Part shown: positions 8,175 through 17,796 of the stretch, in pieces
Layout: every line of letters begins with the position of its first letter
Position numbering within the stretch: the stretch's first letter is position 1
Origin: Methanoprimaticola sp047501175
GTDB lineage: Archaea > Thermoplasmatota > Thermoplasmata > Methanomassiliicoccales > Methanomethylophilaceae
Direction: 5' to 3'
NCBI RefSeq assembly: GCF_047501175.1
Contig: NZ_JBEQWH010000001.1
Coordinates: 124,001 to 188,000 of the forward strand
DNA: 64,000 nt
Position numbers and translations under genes: made by a program
Notes under the pieces: model-generated
What the model was told of the DNA's origin: nothing
Databases searched by the model: none
Seen by the model: the letters and a program-made list of their open reading frames with translations, nothing else

Positions 8175-8216
8175 CGGATCACTCCGCGTCGGGTCCGAGG
8201 GCCTGCCACTCCTTGA
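6516..8216 (+). CDS. DUF3793 family protein; 3' end open through fen1
   Basis: Residues 1 to about 212 match DUF3793. Features are C-S-P-T-L-A-G-L-K-C-G-S-M-F near residue 45, V-Y-V-Y-R-P near 90, then P-P-E-V-G-V-F-L-D-Y-P-V-E-D-V-R-G-Y-I and G-C-W-K-V-Y-G-D-V. Several cysteines lie in the last third. The family is known from clostridia and methanogens, often near flavodoxins, with no proven function. The domain ends near 7150, but no stop codon occurs there. The frame continues to 8216 as the antisense of fen1, and this tail is unlikely to be natural. Two iron boxes over the promoter imply expression under iron limitation. Confidence 0.65.
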   Translation: MRSESVASSRRGVSDIVPDNLEPSTETCDTDNHNEDLQERIVRHCSPTLAGLKCGSMFRTDGPHGIQSIDGALRPKGVRVSVISIDNKGVLVYVYRPDILGRRLSEPDVREFLRGYGYAQTGPEGMVSQLAARFLCCPMPPEVGVFLDYPVEDVRGYIENSGRCSRCIGCWKVYGDVVEAERRFAEYRRCRDDCCRRFAEGHALASLATVSEPAVQRALLPSVGLRLAGGLDLVQDGPDAVLGEPVAGHHVDDAVEVQRPGLDAVVVRPRSVEEDLADILVSGDVVAVRLYDVLQVPVLLYELQALLRAYPGHPGVEVGPDHDADVYQLLPGYAQVPEHLLRVDDLGLDGLVDALPGDLAPPGHGEVPHEERRTEEYGVEVLGCRCVHVALGAHVRSLGLTVAGGLDDRYPHEREELLGRGEDLRGHPGGLLSLGERLLQVALLQRPLVLLGGLLASGYALLDGPGLEFVGLAVEHERGLDAVLDQVGGPVQQSGEVRRHAALVVRQGLPVRLPDDGQELEYGVVRVYGDGLPAELRELDRPRLRYRGQVHSHRITPRRVRGPATP

Positions 8217-8841
8217 TGGTGGGGGCCATGTCCGCCTTCTTGAAGAGGAACGATCCGGCGACCAGGACGTTCGCGCCGGCATCGACGCACGTCCTCGCGG
8301 TCTTGTCGTTTATCCCGCCGTCGACCGATATGCGCAGGCCGGGGTTGTGCTCCCTGGCCCAGTCCGAGATGTGCCTTATCTTGGGGACGCACTCGGATAT
8401 GAAGGACTGTCCCCCGAACCCGGGGTGGACGGTCATGATGAGGACGAGGTCCGCGCGGTCCAGGTAGGGCACGATGTCCTCCACGGGCGTCTCGGGGTTG
8501 ATGGAGACACCGACCATGATGTCCCTGGCCTCGATCTGCTCGATGGCCTCGTCGATGTCGCCCTTGGCCTCCACGTGCACGGTTATCGCGTCGCATCCCG
8601 CGTCGGCGAACGCCTCCACGTACCTTGCGGGGTCCTCGATCATCAGGTGTGCGTCGAAGAACCTGTCCGAGCATCCCCTGACCGCCTTGATCACCGGGGG
8701 GCCGAACGTGATGTTCGGGACGAACATCCCGTCCATGACGTCGAGATGGACCCAGTCCGCCCCGGCCTTGTCTACCCTCGATACCTCGGCACCGAGTCTG
8801 GAGAAGTCCGCGGAGAGGATCGAGGGGGATACTATCGTCAT
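8179..8841 (-). CDS. rpe: ribulose-phosphate 3-epimerase
   Basis: This 220-residue TIM-barrel enzyme interconverts ribulose 5-phosphate and xylulose 5-phosphate. Visible motifs are the N-terminal S-P-S-I-L-S-A-D-F, the metal/catalytic segment H-L-D-V-M-D-G-M-F-V-P-N-I-T-F-G-P, a central D-A-H-L-M-I, the flexible loop M-T-V-H-P-G-F-G-G-Q-S-F, and the catalytic D-G-G-I. The start M-T-I-V-S-P-S-I at 8841 gives the normal family length. A longer frame to 8946 adds residues with no family match. It lies directly upstream of fen. Confidence 0.92.
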   Translation of the reverse strand: MTIVSPSILSADFSRLGAEVSRVDKAGADWVHLDVMDGMFVPNITFGPPVIKAVRGCSDRFFDAHLMIEDPARYVEAFADAGCDAITVHVEAKGDIDEAIEQIEARDIMVGVSINPETPVEDIVPYLDRADLVLIMTVHPGFGGQSFISECVPKIRHISDWAREHNPGLRISVDGGINDKTARTCVDAGANVLVAGSFLFKKADMAPTIKEWQALGPDAE

Positions 8842-8915
8842 CGCTCGTTCATACGGGTGTCGGTTTTTATGGGTTGCCATCGGAGCGGTCCGGTATGTCC
8901 TGACCGGATGTGATG

Positions 8916-10364
8916 TCATTGGTCCATGTCCGTGTTCACGACCCATCTCCCCCTGCCAGGGCCTTCGCGTTTGAGAGCCCCGTCCTTTTTGAGTTTCGAG
9001 ATCCTTCTGGACATCGTGCTCACAGAGAGGCCGAACATCTTCGACATGTCCTCGAGCATGGCATCCGGATTCATCTTAAGGTACTGCAGGATGTCCGTGT
9101 AACTGTTCTTGGGGACTTGGCCCGTGGCGGTCGGATTGATCCCCATCGTGACCGTGACTGCCAGAGGCTCCATGGTTTCCTCGATGACGGGCATGGCTAT
9201 CCCCAACGATCTGCAAGCATCCCTCATCCTGGATATGCCGCTCCCCGCTCTCTCGACGAATCCGATGAGCATGAACATCTTCATCACGTTCGGATTGCGT
9301 GGGTCCGAGACCCCTCCTGCCTCTGCTGTGCGGATGGGTATGCGGAATGTCCCGGGGTTGCGTACCACCAGTCTGTCGGGCCTGAGCTCGATCCTGACCC
9401 CTCCAGGGACTCCATAGTCCGCATGGGTTATGCCATTCATCACAGCTTCCCTTTCCGCTTTCAGGATCTCGCTCTCGTCGTTCCTGATGTCTCCGTTCAA
9501 TTCGAATGGTCTGTCGTTCTCCAGTTGCAGGCGCACCGATACCATGTTATAGAATTCGAAAAGGTTCCCCGACCATTCCCCCGAATCCGTCGTGATCCTA
9601 TCCCTCCAGTCTTGGTTGGAACTCACATACCTGAAGTAATCCAACATGTAGTTGGGGACCTCGCGCCTGATGGAATAATCGAATCCGAACATCATCAATC
9701 CCGCTATTGTCGGGACCATGTTGCCATTCTCATCCTTCTCTGCGGCCCCCAGGACCCTGAGGAACTCATCGCTCGGCAATTTGTTCCACGGATGTTGGGG
9801 GTTTCTGTTGTTCAATATCTGGCGATATGCGTCTATGCTGCGGGAGTCGAGGTCTTTCAGGAGTACCTTGGTACATAGCAATGAGTCCGGGGGGTCGTTG
9901 CTAGCATCCCTCATCATCTCTGATATTTCACTCAGGGAGCAATGATAGTCCCCTTCTCCGTTGCGACGGTATGTCCCGTTGTTCAGGGAGCTGTTGACGA
10001 ACACGGGGCGTTTTCTCCGTTCGGCGCGGGGAACGGTGATGACGATGAGGTCATTGCCATCCTCCTCCACAACTTTGATGTCGTTGTCGGTGAGTATGTT
10101 GACACTGGCCTTCTGGGGGTTGTTTATCTGGTCCCATAGGTCTTTTATGATCTTGTCGGTGTCCTTAATGCCGACAGGAATCAGTTTTTTCTTGTCGTTG
10201 GGATCCTCCTCCAAACCCAGTACTATCGTTCCTCCGAAAGTATTGGCAAATGCCGAGTATGTAGGCCAGAAGTCATCTGTGAGCCGTCCTTTGCTCTTCT
10301 TGGCTTCAAAGTAGACTCCTTCCTTTCTTGAAGAGTAGACCTCACTTTCTTCGACCATAGTCAT
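8916..10364 (-). CDS. AlbA_2 (Schlafen-type) / HATPase_c_4 putative regulator
   Basis: The protein is 482 residues from M-T-M-V-E-E-S-E. It has an N-terminal AlbA_2 (divergent AAA_4/Schlafen) domain (E-A-K-K-S-K-G then F-A-N-T-F-G-G-T-I-V-L-G-L-E-E). A GHKL-like ATPase domain of HATPase_c_4 type follows (M-N-G-I-T-H-A-D-Y, V-V-R-N-P-G). The C-terminal winged helix is L-E-D-M-S-K-M-F-G-L-S-V-S-T-M-S-R-R-I. Annotators often call these RecG-related or transcriptional regulators. Role is unproven; defence and autoregulation have both been suggested for the family. A TATA-like CTTATAATG (RC of 10380-10388) sits just before the start, and an array of repeats lies upstream. A start 18 codons upstream (M-F-A-T-L) would fall inside the repeats and is less likely. 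Confidence 0.8.
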   Translation of the reverse strand: MTMVEESEVYSSRKEGVYFEAKKSKGRLTDDFWPTYSAFANTFGGTIVLGLEEDPNDKKKLIPVGIKDTDKIIKDLWDQINNPQKASVNILTDNDIKVVEEDGNDLIVITVPRAERRKRPVFVNSSLNNGTYRRNGEGDYHCSLSEISEMMRDASNDPPDSLLCTKVLLKDLDSRSIDAYRQILNNRNPQHPWNKLPSDEFLRVLGAAEKDENGNMVPTIAGLMMFGFDYSIRREVPNYMLDYFRYVSSNQDWRDRITTDSGEWSGNLFEFYNMVSVRLQLENDRPFELNGDIRNDESEILKAEREAVMNGITHADYGVPGGVRIELRPDRLVVRNPGTFRIPIRTAEAGGVSDPRNPNVMKMFMLIGFVERAGSGISRMRDACRSLGIAMPVIEETMEPLAVTVTMGINPTATGQVPKNSYTDILQYLKMNPDAMLEDMSKMFGLSVSTMSRRISKLKKDGALKREGPGRGRWVVNTDMDQ

Positions 10365-10408
10365 CAGTTGTCCTTGTTGCTTATAATGATTTTCATGCGC
10401 GTATAATG

Positions 10409-10504
10409 TTGCAAACATTGCAAATATCTTTTGCAAAATGAAAATTATTTTTGCAAAATGAAAAAATCTGATGCAAATTGAAAATTTCTTTGCAAAAATG
10501 AAAA
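10409..10504 (-). repeat. phased array of TTGCAAAATGAAAA repeats
   Basis: Copies of TTGCAAAATGAAAA or close variants start at 10431, 10451, 10471 and 10490, with two shorter TTGCAAA cores at 10409 and 10418. The spacing is about 20 bases, two turns of the helix, so a protein could bind one face. The array ends about 20 bases from the TATA element of the AlbA_2 gene on the minus strand. Confidence 0.85.
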
Positions 10505-10595
10505 CAGTGAAAGTCTCCGACGGGGCATACCCTTCCTGGTCCCACGAACAGACATTCGAACCCATTATCTACGAATTAATCCAATCCAGTCGGAC

Positions 10596-10808
10596 ATGGC
10601 ATTGGCAAAGCACGGCACCGCCGCCGATACATGCGACGTCCAGGGATGCGACAAGCCCGCGGACCGCTCGATCAACATCAAACAGGCGTCCAGGTCCAAA
10701 CTGGCCCTCAAGTCCCCCGACCTCCGCAGCGTCCACCTCTGCAAGGAGCACTACAAGGAGTACAAGAAGGAGACCAAGCAGGACAGGGAGCTGGACCAGG
10801 TATACTGA
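10596..10808 (+). CDS. small conserved archaeal zinc-binding-like protein
   Basis: The product is 70 residues. The pattern C-D-V-Q-G-C near residue 13 and L-C-K-E-H near 48, with further His, suggests one C2-C/H zinc site, as in small archaeal proteins that precede RNase Z. The TGA overlaps the ATG of the RNase Z gene (TGATG at 10806-10810), so the two are translationally coupled. Function is unknown; a role with RNase Z or translation is only suggested by the coupling. Confidence 0.7.
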   Translation: MALAKHGTAADTCDVQGCDKPADRSINIKQASRSKLALKSPDLRSVHLCKEHYKEYKKETKQDRELDQVY

Positions 10809-11731
10809 TGGACATACTTTTCCTAGGGACGTCGGCCGCAGTCCCGTCCAGAGACAGGTCGACGTCCTGCATCGCGGTCCGCGAGGGCTCGGACGTGGTC
10901 CTTCTGGACTGCGGGGAGGGGGCGCAGCGCCAGTTGATGCGGTCCCCGTTCTCCTTCATGAAGGTCCGGGCGATCCTGATAACCCATCTCCACGGGGACC
11001 ATGTGTTCGGTCTGCCGTGCCTGCTCCAGACCATGGGGCTCTCCAACAGGCAGGAGCCGCTCACCGTGTACGGTCCGCCGGGGCTGAGGCTCTTCGTCGA
11101 CCAGACTATGACCATCACAGAGGGAGAGACCTCGTACCCCCTCGATGTGGTGGAGCTGGACGGAGGGGAGCGCTTCTCCGTCAAGGGGTTCGAGTGCTCA
11201 TGCTTCGGCACCGACCACGGAATAGCCTCGCTGGGATTCGTTTTGAGGGCTCCGAACAGGCCGGGGAGGCTGGACCGCGAGAAGGCTCTGAGGCTCGGGC
11301 TCAGGGACGGTCCGGACATGGCCCGCGTGAAGAGGGGCGAGACCGTGAACGGCGTCTCGCCGGAGGACGTCGTCGGCCCGGAGGTCCCAGGACCCAGCGT
11401 GTGCTACACCGGGGACACCCGTCCCTGTGAGGGGACGGCGGAGAACGCCAGGGGCGTCACGGTGTTGATCCACGAGGCCACATACATGAGCACCGAGTCC
11501 CGCAACGCCGAGGAGCACGGGCACAGCACCGCCCTCCAGGCGGCGGAGGTGGCGAGGGCCGCAGGCGTCGGGAGCCTCATAATGACCCACGTGAGCCACA
11601 GGTACGAGGACCGCGGCGAGCTGGAGGAGGAGGCCAGGGCGGTCTTCCCGAACTCGTACACGGCGGACGACCTCGTCCTGTTCGAGATCGGGAGGGACGG
11701 GGTCCGTCCCAGGGACGTCAGACCAGCTTGA
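10808..11731 (+). CDS. rnz: ribonuclease Z (tRNA 3' processing)
   Basis: This 307-residue metallo-beta-lactamase-fold enzyme cuts 3' trailers from precursor tRNAs. The N-terminal F-L-G-T-S-A-A-V-P-S motif, the zinc motif T-H-L-H-G-D-H (about residues 61-67), the later G-D-T-R and H-S-T, and the final T-H-V-S-H-R-Y are all present. The exosite-like Gly/Pro region lies around 100-115. It overlaps the preceding small gene by one base and the convergent HTH-CBS gene by 14 bases at its 3' end. Confidence 0.92.
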   Translation: MDILFLGTSAAVPSRDRSTSCIAVREGSDVVLLDCGEGAQRQLMRSPFSFMKVRAILITHLHGDHVFGLPCLLQTMGLSNRQEPLTVYGPPGLRLFVDQTMTITEGETSYPLDVVELDGGERFSVKGFECSCFGTDHGIASLGFVLRAPNRPGRLDREKALRLGLRDGPDMARVKRGETVNGVSPEDVVGPEVPGPSVCYTGDTRPCEGTAENARGVTVLIHEATYMSTESRNAEEHGHSTALQAAEVARAAGVGSLIMTHVSHRYEDRGELEEEARAVFPNSYTADDLVLFEIGRDGVRPRDVRPA

Positions 11732-12281
11732 GCATGTCCGAGTTGGTGATCATCCCGACGATCACACCCTTCTTGGAGACGAGGACGGCGTTGCTGTCCA
11801 CCATCAGCCCGGTCACGGTGGAGATGGACGTGGTGTCCGAGACCACCGGGAACGGGTCCGACATCACCCTGCTTATCTCCGTGCGGGACAGCTCGTCCAT
11901 GGTGAACCCTTTCCTCAGGAGGTCGAAGATCACCCTCTCGGATATGCTGCCCACCGGGACACCCTTGTCGATGACCGGCAGCTGCGAGTATCCGGCCCTC
12001 CTCATAAGGTCGGACGCCATGTGCACGAGCATCGTGCTCTCGACGGACACTACGTCCTGCGACGCGAAGTCTATCGCCTTGGCATCGTTCGCCTGACCGC
12101 TCTTGATCCTGTCCAGCGCCTCGAACAGCTTCACCACCGTCCCGTAGGAGGCGGACATGCGTCCGCCCTCGATCTTTGCGATGGTGCTCTGGCTCACTCC
12201 CGACTCCTTCGCCAGCGATGCCTGGGTTATGTCGAGGGACTTCCTGAGGCGCTTGATCTCGGATATGGGAGGGAATTTCAC
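11718..12281 (-). CDS. HTH (XRE) regulator with two CBS domains
   Basis: The product is 187 residues. Residues 5-60 form a Cro/CI-type helix-turn-helix (I-T-Q-A-S-L-A-K-E-S-G-V-S-Q-S-T-I-A-K-I-E-G-G). Residues 70-187 form a CBS pair (S-Q-L-P-V-I-D-K-G-V-P-V-G-S-I-S-E, then V-L-V-S-K-K-G-V-I-V-G-M-I-T). CBS pairs bind adenosine compounds including AdoMet. The gene is divergent from the AdoMet synthetase gene across 89 bases, which makes a feedback regulator of that gene an attractive but unproven idea. Its own promoter is probably the AT-rich TTCTTATAGGAAT (RC of 12295-12307). Confidence 0.85.
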   Translation of the reverse strand: MKFPPISEIKRLRKSLDITQASLAKESGVSQSTIAKIEGGRMSASYGTVVKLFEALDRIKSGQANDAKAIDFASQDVVSVESTMLVHMASDLMRRAGYSQLPVIDKGVPVGSISERVIFDLLRKGFTMDELSRTEISRVMSDPFPVVSDTTSISTVTGLMVDSNAVLVSKKGVIVGMITNSDMLKLV

Positions 12282-12323
12282 GCTGGGGCTATCGTATTCC
12301 TATAAGAATATTTTATGCCATGT

Positions 12324-12332
12324 TAGTTATAT
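12324..12332 (+). promoter_or_regulatory. TATA box of the AdoMet synthetase gene
   Basis: AGTTATATAC lies about 40 bases before the ATG at 12371, which predicts a short leader of about 15 bases. The opposite-strand TATA of the HTH-CBS gene lies about 25 bases away, so one bound factor could affect both. Confidence 0.5.
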
Positions 12333-12370
12333 ACATCGAATCGTTCCATAACATCCAGAGGTTACTGCAA

Positions 12371-13594
12371 ATGGCCAAAAATATCTATGTCGAGGGTCTC
12401 AACGAGATCCCCGTCCCCATGAAGGACATCGAGATCGTTGAACGCAAAGGAATCGGACACCCCGACAGTGTCGCTGACGCACTTGCCGAGGAGGTCTCCC
12501 GCGCCCTCTGCAAGATGTACAAGAAGGAGTTCGGACACGTCCTCCATCACAACACCGACGAGACCCAGATCGCCGCCGGGGCCGCCGCCCCCAGGTTCGG
12601 CGGAGGGGCCATCATCGATCCCGCATACATCCTTCTGGTCGGACGTGCGACCACCCACGTCGGAGAGGGGGAGGACCTCAAGTCCCTGCCCTGCAAGCCC
12701 GTCGCCCTGAAGGCCGCCAGGGAGTACCTGAAGAAGACCTTCCCCAACCTCGACGTCGACTCCGAGATCATCCTCGACGCCAAGCTGGGAATGGGATCCG
12801 ACGACCTCACCGGCGTCTACAAGGCATCCGGACACATGGCGAACGACACCTCCTTCGGTGTCGGATACGCGCCCTACTCCATCACCGACAGGATCACCCT
12901 CGAGACCGAGGAGTACATCAACGGGAAGATGAAGGAGGCACTGCCCGAGACCGGTCAGGACGTCAAGGTCATGACCTCCAGGGTCGGCAACAAGCTGACC
13001 ACCACCATCGCCTGCGCCATCATCGACAAGCACGTCGAGGATGCCACCGCGTACAAGGCCGTGTGCGAGGACATGTATAACAAGGTCTACGACAACGCCC
13101 TGAAGATCATCGGCGACGAGAAGATGGAGTTCAACCTCGAGATCAACACCGGGGACGACTACGACCGCCACGTCTACTACCTCACGTGCACCGGACTCTC
13201 CCAGGAGATGGGGGACGACGGGTCCGTCGGAAGGGGCAACAGGTGCAACGGTCTGATCACGCCCTACAGGCCCATGTCCATGGAGGCCACCTCCGGAAAG
13301 AACCCCATCACCCACATCGGGAAGATCTACAACATCATGTCCAAGCTCATCGCCGAGGATGTCGCCAAGAAGGTCACCAACGAGGCCGAGATCAGGGTCA
13401 GGCTGCTCTCTCAGATCGGGAAGCCCGTCTCCGAGCCCCTCAACGCGTCCGTGCAGATCGTCCTGCCCGATGCCGAGAAGAACCCGAACCTCTCCAAGTG
13501 GAGGTCCGAGGCGGAGGCCATCACCGCCGACTGGCTCGACAACGTCGACAAGGTCAGCGACATGATCACGAGCGGAAAGGTCCGCACGTTCTGA
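12371..13594 (+). CDS. mat: archaeal S-adenosylmethionine synthetase
   Basis: The 407-residue product is typical in length and sequence for the archaeal class, which is unrelated in detail to bacterial MetK. It makes AdoMet from ATP and methionine. Signature stretches are E-R-K-G-I-G-H-P-D-S-V-A-D near the N-terminus, the H-H-N-T-D-E-T-Q segment, a G-M-G-S-D-D-L-T-G loop, and the G-D-D-G-S-V-G-R-G-N-R-C-N-G glycine-rich loop. The start M-A-K-N-I-Y-V is chosen over an in-frame ATG 17 codons upstream, because that one lies before the expected transcription start. Confidence 0.95.
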   Translation: MAKNIYVEGLNEIPVPMKDIEIVERKGIGHPDSVADALAEEVSRALCKMYKKEFGHVLHHNTDETQIAAGAAAPRFGGGAIIDPAYILLVGRATTHVGEGEDLKSLPCKPVALKAAREYLKKTFPNLDVDSEIILDAKLGMGSDDLTGVYKASGHMANDTSFGVGYAPYSITDRITLETEEYINGKMKEALPETGQDVKVMTSRVGNKLTTTIACAIIDKHVEDATAYKAVCEDMYNKVYDNALKIIGDEKMEFNLEINTGDDYDRHVYYLTCTGLSQEMGDDGSVGRGNRCNGLITPYRPMSMEATSGKNPITHIGKIYNIMSKLIAEDVAKKVTNEAEIRVRLLSQIGKPVSEPLNASVQIVLPDAEKNPNLSKWRSEAEAITADWLDNVDKVSDMITSGKVRTF

Positions 13595-13602
13595 TCCAGG
13601 AC

Positions 13603-13656
13603 GGCCCGTTCGGAGAACGGGCCCCAAACCATCACCATCCCCGGCGAAGGCCGGGG
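13603..13656 (+). terminator. two hairpins after the AdoMet synthetase gene
   Basis: There is a 9-base perfect stem at 13603-13623 (GGCCCGTTC/GAACGGGCC) and a 7-base stem at 13639-13656 (CCCCGGC/GCCGGGG), followed by a T-rich TCGGTTTTCC. Confidence 0.6.
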
Positions 13657-13798
13657 ACCATCCTTCCCATCGGTTTTCCGGATGCCCCCGTGCATCGCCT
13701 GGGTATCCTTTTTCCAGATCTACCGTATGGACGAATTCGGACGTTATGGGAGGATTGCTCCAACAACGTTATAATCTAACATCCTAGTTCAGTATGTG

Positions 13799-14383
13799 AT
13801 GAAGATAATCGACGAGCCCCAGTTCGGACCGATGTTCCGTTTCAATGACGCCAACGTCTACTGGTCCCTATATGTCCTTTCGAGCGGAAGGCGTCTCGGA
13901 CGCAAGAGGCTTGCGGAGGAGGTGGGGGTCGGAGAGGGCAGCATGAGGAGGATCATCGAGACCCTGAAGGAGTGGGAGTTCATCGAGATCCGCCAGACCG
14001 GCATCACGATCACCAAAGCCGGGATATCGTTCCTGAACAACATCCCCATAAGGCCCGTCGATGTGTTCGTAGAGGGGAGCGTCGTAGGGAAGTTCCAGCA
14101 GGGTGTCATCGTCCTCGGCTGCGCCAATCGCGTCAACAACGGGATGGAGCAGAGGGACGCCGGGATAAAGGTCGGGGGACAGGGATGCACGACCATCGTC
14201 ATCCGCGACGGGAAGCTCATGGTGCCTCCCGACTGGAACCTGGACGAGAACATGCCCGAGGTCGCCTACCGCATAAGGAAGGAGACCGAGCTGACGCAGG
14301 ACGATGCCCTGATCATCGGCGGCGGGGACACGGTCACGTCCGCGGTCGAGGCCGCCCTCACGGCCGCGCTAGAGATGTTCTGA
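13799..14383 (+). CDS. winged-helix protein with DUF4443 ligand-like domain
   Basis: This 194-residue protein has an N-terminal winged helix (residues about 18-85: L-G-R-K-R-L-A-E-E-V-G-V-G-E-G-S-M-R-R-I-I-E-T-L). The DUF4443 C-terminal domain has C-A-N-R-V-N-N-G-M-E-Q-R-D-A-G-I-K-V-G-G-Q-G-C-T-T. The family is archaeal and its ligand is not known. A TATA box at 13768-13776 lies about 27 bases before the ATG at 13799, so the mRNA is probably leaderless. A GTG just before it is an alternative start. The next gene follows after 2 bases. Confidence 0.8.
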   Translation: MKIIDEPQFGPMFRFNDANVYWSLYVLSSGRRLGRKRLAEEVGVGEGSMRRIIETLKEWEFIEIRQTGITITKAGISFLNNIPIRPVDVFVEGSVVGKFQQGVIVLGCANRVNNGMEQRDAGIKVGGQGCTTIVIRDGKLMVPPDWNLDENMPEVAYRIRKETELTQDDALIIGGGDTVTSAVEAALTAALEMF

Positions 14384-14385
14384 AG

Positions 14386-15321
14386 ATGCGCCATCTTCTG
14401 TCATATTCGGTCTATCAGGACCTCTCACTTTTCGGCGACGATCCAGGGGCCACGCTGGGCGGGATGGGGTGCGACGGGCTCGAGCTCCTGACGTCCTACG
14501 GGCCGCCCGACATGGCATATGCGGACCTGACCGAGACCGTGCACCTCCCGTACGCTCCCGACTGGCTCGCCGCATGGCAGGACCGTCCGGCGGACATGTC
14601 CGAGGAGGACTCCCTCTACTTCATGTACGGCAGGGGCAGGGAGGACGTCGTCACGAACGTGACGAGGGCGATAGACGCGGCATCGGTCCTGAGACCGGCG
14701 CACGGGGTGTTCCACGCGTGCAACGCCGACATAGAGGAGATCTTCCACAGGAGATACACCCGTTCGGACGACGAGGTCGTCCGTGAGCTCTGCGATCTCA
14801 TGAACACCGTGGTCGGGGGGATGCACGGCGGGGAGCCGCCGTTCAGGATACTCTTCGAGAACCTGTGGTGGCCGGGACTGAGGCTGTTGGACGGGAGGGG
14901 GTTCGACATCCTCCGCGACAGGTTGGAGTTCGACGATTGGGGGATATGCATCGACACCGGCCACATGCTGGCCTGTCTCCCCACGGTCTCCGAGACCGAT
15001 GGCATAGACAGGCTGCTGGACGTCTTCTCCGGATATTCCGATGACCTGATCGGGCGCATAACAGGGGTGCACTTCCATTGGAGCGCGACCTACGCGTACC
15101 GCACGACGTTCGAGGAGAGGGACTTCGAGCCTCCGGCATCGAGGTTCATAGCGGACGCGAACTCCCATGTGATGAACATCGACCGGCACCTCCCGTTCAC
15201 GTCCGTCAGGTGCAGGGAGCTCCTCGATGCATTGAGGCCGGACTACGTCATCCACGAGATGCCCGGCTCGGAGGCGGGCATACTCGAGGACTTCCGCAAG
15301 CAACGTTCCCTACTGCCGTGA
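14386..15321 (+). CDS. xylose-isomerase-like TIM-barrel protein
   Basis: This 311-residue protein resembles the sugar-phosphate isomerase/endonuclease IV superfamily. Features are the strand C-D-G-L-E-L-L-T, P-A-H-G-V-F-H, a glutamate-bearing R-I-L-F-E-N-L-W-W-P-G, the metal-site I-C-I-D-T-G-H-M, and G-V-H-F-H-W. Substrate cannot be inferred. It lies 2 bases after the DUF4443 gene, so the regulator and this enzyme are co-transcribed and may share a small-molecule ligand. Confidence 0.75.
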   Translation: MRHLLSYSVYQDLSLFGDDPGATLGGMGCDGLELLTSYGPPDMAYADLTETVHLPYAPDWLAAWQDRPADMSEEDSLYFMYGRGREDVVTNVTRAIDAASVLRPAHGVFHACNADIEEIFHRRYTRSDDEVVRELCDLMNTVVGGMHGGEPPFRILFENLWWPGLRLLDGRGFDILRDRLEFDDWGICIDTGHMLACLPTVSETDGIDRLLDVFSGYSDDLIGRITGVHFHWSATYAYRTTFEERDFEPPASRFIADANSHVMNIDRHLPFTSVRCRELLDALRPDYVIHEMPGSEAGILEDFRKQRSLLP

Positions 15322-15529
15322 ACGGCCGTGGGCAATGCGGAAGTTGCGAATGGTCGAACTTGTTTTTATCATGTTCGTATAAGTCAATTGTCGACCGACC
15401 GATCCCATAACATATTCGTACTTTTTCGCCTGTTCATTAAATATATGATATGCCAGGATCGCCGGGAAGTCATCGATCTTCCTCTTTAGCGGAACATCTT
15501 TAAGTCGACGAATGCCGATGTGTCAACCT

Positions 15530-17020
<1,491 letters not shown>

Positions 17021-17029
17021 AACCGGCGA

Positions 17030-17053
17030 CCCCGTCCCTGCCGAGGGACGGGG
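17030..17053 (+). terminator. hairpin terminator after the Asp-rich protein gene
   Basis: This is a perfect 10-base stem CCCCGTCCCT/AGGGACGGGG with GCCG loop, ten bases after the stop codon. Confidence 0.6.
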
Positions 17054-17114
17054 CCGTCAACCTTTACGAACGGTCAATCGGCACATTTTTTAAGACCGGT
17101 GCGAAGTCGGTCCC

Positions 17115-17450
17115 ATGAACGGGGATACGCTCTCAAGGATTGGTCTCGCGATCTCCGCGATATGGCTGATTATCGTCCTTGTCCGCCTGGGATTATACTC
17201 GTCGCTGTTCGTCTCCACACCGGAGGGGCAGCTGTTCTCGACGGTCCTGAACGTCTTCCTGATCATCGGCATCGTCCTGATAGTCCTGATCTTCGGGAGG
17301 GGCGCGGTAGACTATCTCGCCGCGAAGGCCGGTAAGGGGACGCATTGCCAGCAGTGCTATGCGAAGCTCGTTCCGGGCGAGGAGTTCTGCCCCAAATGCG
17401 GCAGGAGGACCAGGGAGGATCGAGACAGGATTTCAACGGTCGAGCGTTGA
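17115..17450 (+). CDS. two-TM membrane protein with C-terminal zinc ribbon
   Basis: The product is 111 residues. Two hydrophobic helices (about 9-30 and 43-68) are followed by a cytoplasmic-looking zinc ribbon C-Q-Q-C (about residues 79-82) and C-P-K-C (about 94-97). No enzyme motif is seen. It lies just upstream of the L40e gene, but a separate TATA box precedes L40e. The role is unknown. Confidence 0.7.
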   Translation: MNGDTLSRIGLAISAIWLIIVLVRLGLYSSLFVSTPEGQLFSTVLNVFLIIGIVLIVLIFGRGAVDYLAAKAGKGTHCQQCYAKLVPGEEFCPKCGRRTREDRDRISTVER

Positions 17451-17502
17451 AAACCTATTCTTTTTATACCTCCTCTAATTACTCGGGCCAGAGGAATTAA
17501 AA

Positions 17503-17652
17503 ATGGCACGCTTCAAAGAGGCAGAGCACAGGCTCCTCGATAAGACCGTCTGCATGAGTTGCTACGCCACAAACCCTAAAAAGGCGTCCAGATGCAGGAA
17601 GTGCGGAAGCGGCGATCTCAGGCCCAAGGCCAAAGAGAGCAGGAAGCAGTGA
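17503..17652 (+). CDS. rpl40e: 50S ribosomal protein L40e
   Basis: This 49-residue protein reads M-A-R-F-K-E-A-E-H-R-L, with zinc ligands C-M-S-C and C-R-K-C spaced as in archaeal L40e, and ends in a Lys/Arg-rich tail R-P-K-A-K-E-S-R-K-Q. It is a small zinc-ribbon protein of the large ribosomal subunit. Archaeal L40e is stand-alone, not fused to ubiquitin as in eukaryotes. The promoter TTTTTATAC at 17461-17469 lies about 35 bases upstream. Confidence 0.93.
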   Translation: MARFKEAEHRLLDKTVCMSCYATNPKKASRCRKCGSGDLRPKAKESRKQ

Positions 17653-17796
17653 TTCTGCTTACGCCGGATTGTTTTTCTTACGGCCCACATGGGCCGGTCA
17701 ATGAACAGTCAGCGTGAGCTATGGTGTTCCACACGACCAGTGCCTTTGCGAACCTCATATTAACGACGATGTGCATGTGTCCGGCGGAGCCATTGA

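Noticed and set aside
12362..13627. 421-codon minus-strand frame opposite AdoMet synthetase
   Set aside because: Pure shadow of a strongly conserved gene; similar long shadows lie opposite topA (20627-22096), folC and cbiO.
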